DNA from: Dongshaea marina
GTDB taxonomy: Bacteria; Pseudomonadota; Gammaproteobacteria; Enterobacterales; Aeromonadaceae
NCBI RefSeq assembly: GCF_003072645.1
Contig: NZ_CP028897.1
Coordinates: 4,751,501-4,815,500, forward strand
DNA: 64,000 nt
Direction: 5' to 3'
The notes beneath the pieces were generated by a model. The model ran no database searches. It saw nothing but the letters and a program-made list of their open reading frames with translations, and was not told where the DNA came from. The translations under genes were made by a program, and so were the position numbers. This document shows positions 10,555-19,569 of the stretch, piece after piece; position 1 is the first letter of the stretch, and every line of letters starts with the position of its first letter.

Positions 10555-11433
10555 CTATGCCGTCAAGGGTAGCTGCTTTTGCGCCGCCCAATAGTAAAAG
10601 GAGGGAACATAATTTTGCACATGCTCAAAGCCTGCGGCCTTGAGTGCCAGGGCCAGATAGGCGGAGCGGATCCCTGCCGTACAATAGGTGACCACTCGAT
10701 CCTTCGGTTTGATCCCAAGTTTCCCCAGCATCTCCCGGATCTCTTTGCCACTGCGGATCATCCCGTCGGGGCGCAGCAGCTGGGTAAAGGGCAGGTTGAC
10801 GGCTCCGGGCAAGTGCCCTCCGCGAGCCTCGTGATACAAGACTGCGCCCTGATACTCTTTGGAGGTCCGCGAATCGATGATCTTAAAGCTCTTATACTGC
10901 TGTTGCAGGGTGCTGGAGCCTATCTTCATCGATGGGTTGAGTTGGCCCAGCTTAAACTGGCTCTGGTCGGCAAATGAGGGCAGATGAGCCGTGGGGTAAT
11001 CGTGAGCCTTCCAGTATTGGTAGCCCCCATCGAGGATCCACACCTTGTCGACTCCTGCGGTTTTCAGGGTCCAGGCGATACGCCCCTCCTCGCCCCATCC
11101 GCCGGGACGCCCATAAACCACCACCTTGCTATCTCGGGAGATCCCAAGCTTGCGGATCTCCTTTTGCAACTTGGCATGATCATCCAGGGTCGCCCACTGC
11201 GCCGCTCCGGGCTTGCCCTTAATATCTGAGAACTCCTGCCAGGTGGCAACATAGGCGCCCTCGATATGCCCCTCAAGGTAGGGGGTCATCCCCCGGGCAT
11301 CGATGACCAGATAATCCTTAAGGTGAGCCTTAAGCTGTTGAGGCTGAATAAAATAATCACTCATCGCGGCCCGGGCCGGCAGCGAGCCCCCCAGAACCAT
11401 GCAGGCAAACATACCGATTAAGAGCTTTTTCAT
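10555..11433 (-). CDS. Exported sulfurtransferase with two rhodanese domains
   Basis: 292 residues with a signal peptide (MKKLLIGMFACMVLGGSLPARA) directing it to the periplasm. Two rhodanese domains follow. The first has VIDARG and DGGYQYW but no catalytic Cys in its loop (VVVYGRPGGWGEEGR), so it is a structural domain. The second has the active loop CTAGIRSAYL with Cys at the expected place, plus IIDSRTSKEYQG and HLPGAVNLPF. Such proteins move sulfane sulfur from thiosulfate-like donors. Its start overlaps the end of the upstream membrane-protein gene by 4 nt, so the two are probably an operon. Confidence 0.85.
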   Translation of the reverse strand: MKKLLIGMFACMVLGGSLPARAAMSDYFIQPQQLKAHLKDYLVIDARGMTPYLEGHIEGAYVATWQEFSDIKGKPGAAQWATLDDHAKLQKEIRKLGISRDSKVVVYGRPGGWGEEGRIAWTLKTAGVDKVWILDGGYQYWKAHDYPTAHLPSFADQSQFKLGQLNPSMKIGSSTLQQQYKSFKIIDSRTSKEYQGAVLYHEARGGHLPGAVNLPFTQLLRPDGMIRSGKEIREMLGKLGIKPKDRVVTYCTAGIRSAYLALALKAAGFEHVQNYVPSFYYWAAQKQLPLTA

Positions 11434-12143
11434 ACGGACTGAGATTCCTCAATTTTCTCTGACTTATTCTGATTCAATATCTGTTTTAGCAGGTAGAAGA
11501 ATACACTCAGGGCAAACAGGCACAGCAAGCCAATCACCAGGTTGCGCATCCCACCGCTCAACATGCCGCCCACCCAGGAGTAGATGAGGGTTGCCGGCAA
11601 CTCACCCAGGGCGCTGGCCCAGAAAAAATGCCACAGGCTCATGGAGGTCAGGCCGGCGGCGTAGCTCACCATCTTAAAAGAGATGAAGGGCAGCAGTCTT
11701 GCGATCAGGATTGCATACTGACCGTGGCGGGCAAAAAAGCGATCGATCGCCCCCAGCGCCTGGTGGGAGATGAGCCGGGTCGCCACGTCACGTCCACACC
11801 AGCGAGAGATATAGAAGCACAGCGTCGCACCGGCCATCGAGCTTGCCCAGGAGAGCAGCGCCCCCTGCCACCAGCCAAACAGCATGGCATTGGCAAAGGT
11901 GATGATGATGGTTGGAATGGGCGCCAGTACAGAGAGCATCATCAACAAAAATGAGATGATCGGTGCCAGGATCCCAAAGGACAACAGGTAGGTTTTCACC
12001 TGATGGACATCCAGCGACAGCATGACCTCCAACATCTCGTGGAACAGCCGATGCACCGGGGGGATCTGATAGGCACCGAACAGCACCACTAGCAATAACA
12101 ACCACTTGAATAGTATCGCTAACCATCCAGAGAACTTAGTCAC
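11430..12143 (-). CDS. TVP38/TMEM64 (VTT/DedA-like) membrane protein
   Basis: Inner-membrane protein with several long hydrophobic helices and the VTT-domain signature: a re-entrant FANAMLFGWWQGALLSWASSMAGATLCFYISRWCGR segment, then FFARHGQYAILIARLLPFISF and AAGLTSMSLWHFFWASALGELPATLIYSWVGG. I place the start at the GTG at 12143, which follows AAGGA and overlaps the upstream stop by 8 nt; an in-frame ATG at 12164 is possible. The family is linked to membrane-lipid handling, but no substrate is evident. It lies between an AhpD-like gene and the rhodanese gene, all touching or overlapping. Confidence 0.8.
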   Translation of the reverse strand: MTKFSGWLAILFKWLLLLVVLFGAYQIPPVHRLFHEMLEVMLSLDVHQVKTYLLSFGILAPIISFLLMMLSVLAPIPTIIITFANAMLFGWWQGALLSWASSMAGATLCFYISRWCGRDVATRLISHQALGAIDRFFARHGQYAILIARLLPFISFKMVSYAAGLTSMSLWHFFWASALGELPATLIYSWVGGMLSGGMRNLVIGLLCLFALSVFFYLLKQILNQNKSEKIEESQSV

Positions 12144-12711
12144 CTGATTTTTCCTTAAAGTCATCTGCCAGCGGCACCTTGCAAAAACCCTCCGCCGGAA
12201 CATCTAAAGCTGCATTGAATTTGCTCGAAAGGTTTTGAAAAGCGATCAACCCGGTCAGCTCCACCACCGCATCCTCATCAAAATAGCCTTTTAGCACCTC
12301 AAGCTGAGCAGGGCTCACCTGGCGATCGCTATAGGTCACCGCCTCGACATAATCGAGAACGGCGCGCTCTTTATCATCAAACAGCTCACTCTCCCGCCAC
12401 TGGCTCAGGGCCTCAACCTTGGCTTCGCTGCCGGCACGCTTCATCAGCACCATGCCATTAATATCCACACAGAAGGAGCACCAGTTGATCTGAGAGACCC
12501 GCACAGTCACCAGGGAGCGCAGTACAGGATCGATGGGCGAGCGCTTGCGATCCAATACCCCATACAATAAAGCTACTGCGGCAAACAGCTTAGGGATCCT
12601 GGCCCACAACAGGCCAGGCTTGAGGACCTGCCCATAGCGACGCTGCTGGGACCAGAAAAAGGGCTTGAGCCACCAGGGATAGCTTTTTAAGGGTTTAGGG
12701 TTAATCAACAT
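12136..12711 (-). CDS. Carboxymuconolactone decarboxylase / AhpD-like protein
   Basis: 191 residues from the ATG at 12709-12711 (preceded by GGAG seven bases upstream); an upstream in-frame start exists but has a weaker site. The core SLVTVRVSQINWCSFCVDINGMVLMKRAG carries the CxxC pair and trailing helix of AhpD-like alkylhydroperoxidase domains, which act in thiol-based redox chemistry. It heads an operon with the TVP38-like and rhodanese genes, so a thiol/sulfur-related role is plausible but inferred. Confidence 0.75.
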   Translation of the reverse strand: MLINPKPLKSYPWWLKPFFWSQQRRYGQVLKPGLLWARIPKLFAAVALLYGVLDRKRSPIDPVLRSLVTVRVSQINWCSFCVDINGMVLMKRAGSEAKVEALSQWRESELFDDKERAVLDYVEAVTYSDRQVSPAQLEVLKGYFDEDAVVELTGLIAFQNLSSKFNAALDVPAEGFCKVPLADDFKEKSGD

Positions 12712-12904
12712 AATAAAACTCTCCGCTGCCGGGCGACTGAGCAAAATTAAAGCCATGCAGTCTACCAAAGATATCTTTGCGTGTTGTGATTCATCGCAAA
12801 CTATCGATGGATCTTTCAGCAAATCAAAAGCTGGCTAATCCTTGAGTCAACAGACGTTTCGGCGTTACATTGTCATTTACACTTTGAATCGACAGGACAG
12901 CTCC

Positions 12905-13723
12905 ATGGATCTCTACGGCGTATTTGGCAACCCGGTCAGCCATAGTCTCTCGCCAACCATCCACCAACTCTTTGCGGCCCAAACCGGCCAGCAGCTGGAG
13001 TACCACAAGTACCCGGCTCCCATCGATGGTTTTGCCGATGCCCTGGACGCATTTATCAAAGCTGGTGGCAAAGGGTGTAACGTGACGCTGCCCTTTAAAG
13101 AGCAGGCCTTTGGTCTTGCTAAAAGACTGAGCAAGCGTGCCACCCAGGCCAAGGCGGTCAACCTGCTCTCTATCGACAGCGATGGCACCCTGTTTGGTGA
13201 TAACAGCGATGGAGCCGGCCTTGTCCATGATCTCAAGGACCGCTATGGCTCACTGCAACAGATGCGGGTTTTGCTGCTGGGTGCCGGCGGTGCCGCCCGC
13301 GGGGCCCTGGGCTCTCTGCTCCAAGAGAGCCCCTCACAACTGGTAGTAGCCAACCGCACCTTGAGCAAAGCTGAAACTTTAGTCCGGGAATTTAGTGAGG
13401 ATGGAGCACCCCTTCAATCATCCTCTTTTGAAGCCCTTGAGGGACACTTTGATCTCATTATCAACTCCACCTCCGCCAGTCTGAGCGGGCAGCTTCCGGC
13501 GATCTCCCCGGCACTGCTGGCTCCAGATACCGTCTGCTACGACATGGTCTATGGCAAAGAGATCACCCCTTTTAACCGCTGGGCAAAGGAGCAGGGGGTG
13601 CGGGAAACCCTCGATGGCTTAGGGATGCTGGTGTGGCAGGCCGCCGAGAGCTTCCTGCTGTGGCGTGGCGTGCTACCTGACGGTCAGGCGGTGCTCAATC
13701 AACTGAGATCTCAGCTCGCCTGA
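12905..13723 (+). CDS. aroE: Shikimate dehydrogenase
   Basis: Reduces 3-dehydroshikimate with NADPH in aromatic biosynthesis. The 272-residue protein starts at ATG 12905 (AGGA upstream), giving MDLYGVFGNPVSHSLSPTIHQLF. It has the catalytic Lys/Asp motifs NVTLPFKEQAF and FGDNSDGAG, the Rossmann loop GAGGAARGAL, NRTLSKAE for NADPH, and the C-terminal GLGMLVWQAAESF. Length matches E. coli AroE (272). It stands alone, with a strong hairpin after the stop. Confidence 0.95.
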   Translation: MDLYGVFGNPVSHSLSPTIHQLFAAQTGQQLEYHKYPAPIDGFADALDAFIKAGGKGCNVTLPFKEQAFGLAKRLSKRATQAKAVNLLSIDSDGTLFGDNSDGAGLVHDLKDRYGSLQQMRVLLLGAGGAARGALGSLLQESPSQLVVANRTLSKAETLVREFSEDGAPLQSSSFEALEGHFDLIINSTSASLSGQLPAISPALLAPDTVCYDMVYGKEITPFNRWAKEQGVRETLDGLGMLVWQAAESFLLWRGVLPDGQAVLNQLRSQLA

Positions 13724-13736
13724 TAACAGATAGCAC

Positions 13737-13762
13737 CAGGCTCAGAGAGTGCTCTGAGCCTG
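13737..13762. terminator. Hairpin between convergent aroE and permease genes
   Basis: A perfect 11-bp stem CAGGCTCAGAG / CTCTGAGCCTG with a four-base loop sits between two converging stop codons. It lacks a T tract. It probably ends transcription from both sides. Confidence 0.6.
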
Positions 13763-13770
13763 CTCTCCCC

Positions 13771-15213
13771 TTAAGCCTCCTGAGCCAGCACAGGGTAGTC
13801 GGCGTAGGACTCGCGGCGCGAGTTCATCCGTGAACGAACCCAGCAGATCAGCAGCGGGATCACACACACCAGCACAATTCCTCCCACCAGCAATGTCTCA
13901 TAGGCTTGCTTACTCATGATCTGGATCTGTGCCGGTGGCAACAGGCCCAGTGCAAACACAAACAAGCAGGTCAGGATCCCTACTCCGCCGACGATCAGGG
14001 TACCGGTTTTGCCTCCGGGAATCGCATAGCCCCGGGGCACCTCGGGACGGGAGAACTTAAGCTTAATCAGGGTTACGAACAGGAACAGGTAAAAAATTAC
14101 TGAGACCTGGGCCGTCATTGCGGTCAACAGCCAGTAGGAGGCGTTAAACCCGGGGAAAAACAGAAATACCATTGCCAGCAGGGTAAAGAGCACTCCCTGG
14201 GCCAGCAACATGGCGATCGGGGCTCCCTGCTTGTTGCTCCAGGCCAGGAATTTAGGCGCGGTACCATCATCACAAGCCTGACGAATACATTTACTGGGCC
14301 CCAGGATCCAGGCGGAGACACCGGAGAATCCCCCCAGAATGATGCACACCATGATGATTGGCATCATCCAGGACATCTTGTAGCTGGCGAAAAAGATGGA
14401 GAAGGAGGTGATCACCGCCGACGAGAGGTTGATCTTATCCTGAGGGATCACCAGGGCTACCGCCAGCGAGCCGAGGATCGAGCAGCCCAAGATCAACAGG
14501 GTTGAATAGAGCAGCGCCTTGGGGTAGTCCTTCTTGGGGTTCTCCACATCCTGAGCGTGGATCGCCGACATCTCCATCCCCACCAGGCCAAACAGCATCC
14601 CCGAGAGGATCGCCAGATTATTGAGTTGGCTAAGATCAGGCAGGGCGTTGTGCCAGCTGATATCGATCGCCAGCGGCTTGCCCATCATCAGCCAACCGGC
14701 TGCCAGAACTATGATCAGCAACATCGGCAATATGGTGCCAAACAAAGATCCCAGGGTGCTGATAAAGCCGGATACCCGCATCCCGAAACAGTTAGCCAGG
14801 GTCGCCAGCCAGAACAGTACCAGGATGGCGATAAAGATCATCCCCTTATCGGTGGCAAGCTTGGGCTCAAAGATATAGAAGAAGGTCGATGCCAGGAACG
14901 ACAGTATGGTGGGGAACCAGATGATGTTATACAGCCACTGGATCCAGGCAACCATGAAAGCTGCCTGCTTGCCGAACGCTTCGCGCACCCAGACATAGAT
15001 GCCGCCGTTCTGTGGCCAGCCGGTTGCCATATCCGCCGCTGCCAGGGCGCTCGGGATCATGAACAACAAAGCCCCGGCAATATAGTAAAACACCAGGGAT
15101 AGTCCGTATTCGGCACTGATCGGCAAAGAACGCAAGCTGTCGACCGCGATCACATTGATCATCACCAAAGAGAAGACGCTGAGCGCCTTTTTACCTTTTT
15201 TATTCGTCATCAT
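13771..15213 (-). CDS. APC-family amino-acid permease (GadC/YjeM-like)
   Basis: About 480 residues with some twelve hydrophobic helices. The first helix block (SVFSLVMINVIAVDSLRSLPISAEYG) and IPSALAAADMATGWPQNGGIYVWVREAFG are typical of the APC branch that contains glutamate/GABA antiporters. PRGYAIPGGKTG near the C-terminal third also fits. I take the ATG at 15213 as the start; a GTG 45 bases upstream would add a poor extension. Substrate not determined. No decarboxylase partner gene is adjacent, so it need not be an acid-resistance antiporter. Confidence 0.8.
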   Translation of the reverse strand: MMTNKKGKKALSVFSLVMINVIAVDSLRSLPISAEYGLSLVFYYIAGALLFMIPSALAAADMATGWPQNGGIYVWVREAFGKQAAFMVAWIQWLYNIIWFPTILSFLASTFFYIFEPKLATDKGMIFIAILVLFWLATLANCFGMRVSGFISTLGSLFGTILPMLLIIVLAAGWLMMGKPLAIDISWHNALPDLSQLNNLAILSGMLFGLVGMEMSAIHAQDVENPKKDYPKALLYSTLLILGCSILGSLAVALVIPQDKINLSSAVITSFSIFFASYKMSWMMPIIMVCIILGGFSGVSAWILGPSKCIRQACDDGTAPKFLAWSNKQGAPIAMLLAQGVLFTLLAMVFLFFPGFNASYWLLTAMTAQVSVIFYLFLFVTLIKLKFSRPEVPRGYAIPGGKTGTLIVGGVGILTCLFVFALGLLPPAQIQIMSKQAYETLLVGGIVLVCVIPLLICWVRSRMNSRRESYADYPVLAQEA

Positions 15214-15333
15214 CTTTTTCACCCATAAAAGAAAGCCCAGGCATGCTCCGAATGACACCAGTCACTCCCTGTGAGCTGCCCGATAGAAAACTGGAAAAAT
15301 GAAGCCGTAGCGGCTTAGAAACTGCGGTGAGAT

Positions 15334-15627
15334 TTAATGTCGATGATGCTGTTCGAGGCGGTTAAACATCAGCTCATAACCCCCCTCGCCATGATTGAGG
15401 GAGCGGGCTACCCGGCCGATAGTGGTAACGCTGACGCCGGTTTGTTTGGCGATCTCCCGGTAGGCTATGCCCTCTTTCAGAAGGGGGACAACCCGCCAGC
15501 GGTCAGCCATATCACTGAGCTCCTGGGGGGTGCAGAGATCGTTTAAAAACTGTTTTGCTTCCTCGGCCGAATCGAGCGAGGCTATGGTGGCATAGAGTTT
15601 TTCAAGGAGTTGATCTGGATTACTCAT
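15334..15627 (-). CDS. TrpR/YerC-YecD-type DNA-binding regulator
   Basis: 97 residues, all helical, matching the Trp-repressor superfamily: a SAEEAKQFLNDLCTPQELSDMADRW segment, then the helix-turn-helix GIAYREIAKQTGVSVTTIGRVARSLN. The recognition helix ends like YerC/YecD proteins (SLNHGEGGYELM) rather than classic TrpR (ITRGSN). About 33 bases upstream of its start is a 34-bp palindrome that contains a trp-operator-like core, so autoregulation is likely. Whether its corepressor is tryptophan cannot be told. Confidence 0.78.
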   Translation of the reverse strand: MSNPDQLLEKLYATIASLDSAEEAKQFLNDLCTPQELSDMADRWRVVPLLKEGIAYREIAKQTGVSVTTIGRVARSLNHGEGGYELMFNRLEQHHRH

Positions 15628-15659
15628 CTTATCGAATGCTTTGTTTGACGCCGAGCGCC

Positions 15660-15693
15660 TGTATTAATGTACTAGCATGCTATTACACTAATA
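15660..15693. promoter_or_regulatory. TrpR-operator-like palindrome
   Basis: A 34-bp imperfect palindrome (30 of 34 positions symmetric) reads GTATTAATGTACTAG at its left arm and CTATTACACTAATAC at its right arm around a CATG centre. The core GTACTAG-n4-CTATTAC resembles the E. coli trp operator (GTACTAG..CTAGTAC). It lies between the TrpR/YerC-like gene and the divergent response-regulator gene. Confidence 0.6.
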
Positions 15694-15894
15694 CAACTAA
15701 GGCAATCAATTTTTAACCAACTGCAGGTAACCCTGCTCAGTAAAAGCCCCCTCAACCACCGCAAGGGTGAGGAAATCAGTTGCGAATAACAAACTTATAT
15801 AGCAAAAATCACGGCCTCCTAATCGCCCTGAGTCCCTATGTCCTTTTGAGCAAAAGCACTAAACTTAATGTAGTGCAGACGGAGAGCCTCCAAG

Positions 15895-16875
15895 ATGACT
15901 GATGCCTGCTTTGAAGATACCGGACCCTTAGCAACTCTTACCGATGAGCCGGTCTGGAAGGTGGCAGTGGTTGATGATGAAGACGACATCCACTCCCTGA
16001 CCCAGATGGTTCTCAAAGGTAAATCGTTTTTCGGACGCAAGCTGGAGATCCTGGACGCCTACTCGGGTGCAGATGCCAGGATTATATTGCGAGACAACCC
16101 CGACACCGCTCTGGTGCTGTTGGATGTGGTCATGGAAACCGATCATGAAGGGCTGGAGGTTGCTAAGTATATTCGGGAATCTCTTAACAATCGCCTCACC
16201 CGAATTACCCTGCGCACCGGGCAGCCCGGACAAGCCCCCGAGCTGGATACTGTCATTAATTATGATATTAACGACTATAAAGAAAAGACTGAGCTGACTT
16301 CGAAAAAGCTCATCACCGCCATCTACATCGCCCTGCGCTCCTATCGGGATATGCTGTCTATTGAAGACACCAAAGAGAACATAAAAAAGTTAATCCAGTC
16401 AGCCCATCATATCTATCACTCACACGCCATTAAGGATTTTTCATCACACGTGCTGCAACAGATGGTGGTACTGCTCAATCTCGGCAGCGATGCACTTTAT
16501 TTCAAGATGAAAGACAGAAGATCCGACGATGATTACCTCTCCAGAGAGGTGTTGGCGGGAATTGGTAAATTCGCCAGCAGTAAAAACTGTGACGACCTCA
16601 GGCTGTCAGACCGATTCAACAGGGAGCTCACCGAGGTGAGGATCAATAAGTCCATCATGGTTTATGATGACCACTTCTTCGTATATTTCTGCTCCAGATC
16701 AGGGGCAGAACATATCCTGTATGCCTGTGGCTCTAAGTGTGAATCCCTCAGTGATGAAAGAAACAGGGAGCTCATCCACCTGTTTTGTAACCATATCGGC
16801 GATGCATTTGAGATGTTTTACCCCGGAGGAGAAGAGGTGCTGTTGCCGGGAGAGCAGCAGAGCAAACCCAACTAA
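15895..16875 (+). CDS. Response regulator, REC plus DUF3369, no output domain
   Basis: 326 residues. The receiver domain has the acidic pair VVDDEDD (about 26-32), the phospho-acceptor in LVLLDVVMETDHEG (Asp near 82), and the Lys motif NDYKEKTEL near 128. The rest matches the DUF3369 sensor-like region found in many marine gammaproteobacterial regulators. In most relatives an HD-GYP, GGDEF or EAL domain follows; here the protein ends after DUF3369. It may act by protein contact. No kinase gene is adjacent. RBS: GGAGAGCC upstream of the ATG. Confidence 0.8.
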   Translation: MTDACFEDTGPLATLTDEPVWKVAVVDDEDDIHSLTQMVLKGKSFFGRKLEILDAYSGADARIILRDNPDTALVLLDVVMETDHEGLEVAKYIRESLNNRLTRITLRTGQPGQAPELDTVINYDINDYKEKTELTSKKLITAIYIALRSYRDMLSIEDTKENIKKLIQSAHHIYHSHAIKDFSSHVLQQMVVLLNLGSDALYFKMKDRRSDDDYLSREVLAGIGKFASSKNCDDLRLSDRFNRELTEVRINKSIMVYDDHFFVYFCSRSGAEHILYACGSKCESLSDERNRELIHLFCNHIGDAFEMFYPGGEEVLLPGEQQSKPN

Positions 16876-16909
16876 AGATAGCCCCACAAAATTATCCCCT
16901 GCTCCTGCC

Positions 16910-16957
16910 ATCGCTGTTTAGGCTGCCTAAGATAGCTTAGGCAGCCTAAACAGCGAT
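16910..16957. terminator. Perfect 22-bp inverted repeat between convergent genes
   Basis: The arms at 16910-16931 and 16936-16957 are exact complements around a 4-nt loop (ATAG). It sits between the stop of the response regulator and the stop of the hydrolase. A stem this long without mismatch could work as a bidirectional terminator, although no T tract follows. Confidence 0.6.
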
Positions 16958-16985
16958 CAGGCCGAAGAAGCCCGGTTGAGCATAT

Positions 16986-17866
16986 TTATCTATCCGGCTT
17001 GTCACTCAGGAACTTACGGATCGCCGACAGAGACTGGGGCTCATCCAACATGGGTGCATGGCCAATCCCATCGATCTCGGCGACCCGCATGGCAGGATTT
17101 TCCTTTTGCATCTGTTTGACACAATCAGAGTGCAGAATATCGGAGATCGCTCCATGGATCAGCAGGGTCGGAAACTCCCGGGTCGCCCTGAATAGATCCC
17201 ACAAATCCTCTGGCACCGCACTGTTCGGATCCCGCTCAATGGCGGTGGCGATACCGGGATCATAGCTAAGAACCGGTACTCCCTCACCGTTCTCGGCATA
17301 GAGCTGGCGGGCAAAGCGCAGCCACTGTTGCTGACTATAGTGCGGAAAGGCCACCTCGTTGAGCCGTCGGGTTTGCGCCGCTGCATCCTCCCAGCTTTTA
17401 ACCGGGCTGCTCTTACCCGCATAGGACTTAAGGCGGGCCAACCCCTCCTGGTGAATTTCGGGGCCGATATCATTGAGGATGATCCCCGCATAAGGATATC
17501 TTTGCTGCGCCGCCATCAGCATCGCCATGATCCCCCCATCGAGGTTCCGAGCAGCACCAGATTATCCAGATTTGTGCCCCCTGCCTTTAGCAGTTCTATC
17601 AGGCTATAGACATCCTGTACGTAGCGGGCGGGATGGTAGTTACCGATCTCAGAGTCATACTCAGAGTTCCCCCTCCCGCGCACATCGATCGCAATCAGCC
17701 GGTATTCGGATTTAAGCTCAAGGCATAGCCTCTCAAAATCCGCCGAGTTGCGGGTCAGACCATGCATACAGAGCACAATGGTCCTGGCATCAGGGCTACC
17801 GTAGTCGCGGGCATAAAGGGTGAGGTTATCGTCGCTGTGGTAGCTGAGTTCCCGGTAATCTTTCAT
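16986..17866 (-). CDS. Alpha/beta hydrolase (frameshifted as read)
   Basis: The N-terminal part has the oxyanion-side HG motif (MHGLTRNSADFE), RGRGNSEYDS, and the nucleophile elbow GTSMGG. The C-terminal part has LIHGAISDILHSDCV (acid) and IDGIGHAPMLDEPQ (catalytic His). The frame breaks at the elbow; adding one G to the run 17532-17537 gives LGTSMGGIMAMLMAAQ and a 293-residue protein. Probable esterase/hydrolase of small molecules; substrate unknown. Transcribed convergently with the response regulator. Confidence 0.8.
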
Positions 17867-18500
17867 CTCATCTTTCCATCACCGGGATGAGTCATACCCG
17901 GCACAGTTGTAACTTCGAGCCTTCAGTCTCGATCCGATGAGCAGCCCATGCAAGCCCCTGGGGTGATGAAGTGTTTTTCCATGAGGGAAACAGTGGTAAT
18001 GGTTAAATGACCTGCGATCGGTTTTATTATGCCTGCAGAATCAGTGTCCGGCCGCGGACAGCGGGGATAATTATCTGTCCTTCGGACTGATAATTATGGC
18101 TTAGCCATATTGTCGGGGGTGCCCGACGGCACCTTAAGGAGAAAGCGCTTTTCTCCTTAAGAATCCTCTCGCGCCCTGCACCTCGCTCAGCCCTCAGCTC
18201 ACCTAAGGATTGGGGCACAACTCAGACAGTATGTCCCTATACTGGCTGAGCTCTCACGGCATCCATGCCGCTCAGCCTCAATCCTCAACGGTTCGCTTCG
18301 GCGCTCGCTGACGGGGAGTTAACACATATCTCGGTTCTGGATATTAGTTGATTGGATGCCAAGGGGAGTGTTTAACAAGCCTCTCTTGGGTTCTCTATTG
18401 TGTGCCTGGGTGAAATTGTCATCCCGATCCGGCGGGACTAAAATTTGACCCATACAGTGGTGTTTTTCTCTACAGCCTTCACTGCTGAGGGTCTAACCGA
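17867..18500. other. Gene-free region with a modular hairpin repeat
   Basis: No credible gene in 634 bases. Between 18045 and 18161 lies a chain of palindromes (see the repeat feature). A further small palindrome CGGCAT-CC-ATGCCG lies near 18258. The segment CGCTTCGGCGCTCGCTGACGG near 18292-18312 recurs with two changes near 22650-22670. Confidence 0.55.
18045..18161. repeat. Modular palindromic repeat, copy A
   Basis: Consecutive or overlapping stems: TGTCCG-GCCG-CGGACA (18045-18060), ATAATTATC / GATAATTAT enclosing GTCC-TTC-GGAC (18067-18097), TATGGC-TTA-GCCATA (18095-18109), GTCGGG / CCCGAC and GGTGCC / GGCACC sharing bases (18112-18133), and a 12-bp stem starting CTTAAGGAGAAA (18133-18161). 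The stretch 18045-18136 is repeated in inverted orientation at 32006-32100. Confidence 0.7.
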
Positions 18501-19277
18501 ATGAAGATCCAATATCAGAGCGACCTGCACATCGAATTTTTTCGTGAGGAGATCGACTACCAGATCAGCGACATAGGGGCTGATCTGCTGATCTTAGCGG
18601 GCGATGTTGGCTTAACGGATCGGCGATACTTTGATTGGCTACTAAAGCAAACCGAGGGCACTCCCACCCTGATGGTTCTTGGCAATCATGAGTTTTATGG
18701 CATGGAGCTCTATCACACCGTTGAGGTATGGAAAAAGGCGCTGGTTGGTAGCAGTGTGCAGCTTCTGGATAAGGAATCTGTGGTCATTGATGGGGTGCGA
18801 TTTATTGGAGCTACGCTCTGGACGGACTACCTGCTTAACAAAGATGAGTGGCAGGCGAGTTCAATGCAGCATGCTCAGGAGCGGATGAATGATCATCGCC
18901 TGATCAAGATCGCCTTCGAAGATGAGCAGTGCCTCTTTTCGACCTACCATGCCCTCGATCTACATCTCCAGCATCGATTGTTTATCGAAGCTGAATTGGA
19001 CAGGGGCGACCCCAGTGTGGTGATCACTCACCACGCCCCCATCCGTAAATCGATTGAGTTTGACTACCGGGAAGACCCACTCGCTCCGGCTTTCGCCAGC
19101 GATCTATCCAAGGTGATCTTCAGAAATCAGCCCGAAGCCTGGATCCATGGTCATGTCCATCACAGTGTGGATATCTGTATCGGGAAAACCCGGGTGGTCT
19201 GCAACCCGAGAGGCTATGAGAGACTTGAGCTCAACCCTGATTTCGATCCCAAAGCATCTATAGAGATTGAGACTTAA
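18501..19277 (+). CDS. Metallophosphoesterase
   Basis: 258 residues with all calcineurin-like metal motifs: SDLHIEF (residues 7-13), LAGDVG near 33-38, GNHEFYG near 61-67, HHAP near 176, and HGHVHH near 213. Such enzymes hydrolyse phosphoesters with a two-metal site. The group with SDLH at the very N-terminus includes cytosolic phosphatases of unknown substrate. It stands alone downstream of the hairpin-rich gap. Confidence 0.85.
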   Translation: MKIQYQSDLHIEFFREEIDYQISDIGADLLILAGDVGLTDRRYFDWLLKQTEGTPTLMVLGNHEFYGMELYHTVEVWKKALVGSSVQLLDKESVVIDGVRFIGATLWTDYLLNKDEWQASSMQHAQERMNDHRLIKIAFEDEQCLFSTYHALDLHLQHRLFIEAELDRGDPSVVITHHAPIRKSIEFDYREDPLAPAFASDLSKVIFRNQPEAWIHGHVHHSVDICIGKTRVVCNPRGYERLELNPDFDPKASIEIET

Positions 19278-19328
19278 TCTGCCCTGTGAAACAGACACTG
19301 ACGCGCTGTATAGGATCGCATGCCACGC

Positions 19329-19481
19329 TCACCAAGGATAATGGGTGCCGCCGAGCGACGGATTTAATGCTATCGCAACCCTTGCTCCATGCTGGATAAA
19401 ACTCTCAGCGATAGCTCTACCGATTCCGGAGCTGCCACCCAGCACCAAGGTATTGGTATGTTTAAAATCAAATGGATTCAT
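19329..19481 (-). pseudogene. Truncated short-chain dehydrogenase (N-terminal remnant)
   Basis: A good ribosome site (GGAGAG) precedes MMNPFDFKHTNTLVLGGSSGIGRAIAESF, the Rossmann start and GxxxGIG motif of an SDR. After about 42 residues the homology ends (ALNP) and a stop follows at 19329. No SDR continuation is found in any frame between here and 19278. This is a deletion remnant, distinct from the one-base frameshifts elsewhere. Confidence 0.65.
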
Positions 19482-19569
19482 CATTACTCTCTCCATAAAA
19501 AATAAAATTAATACAACAAATAACAAGTAACTCCCGTAATGCTGACTAATCAATCGTTCCAGATATATA

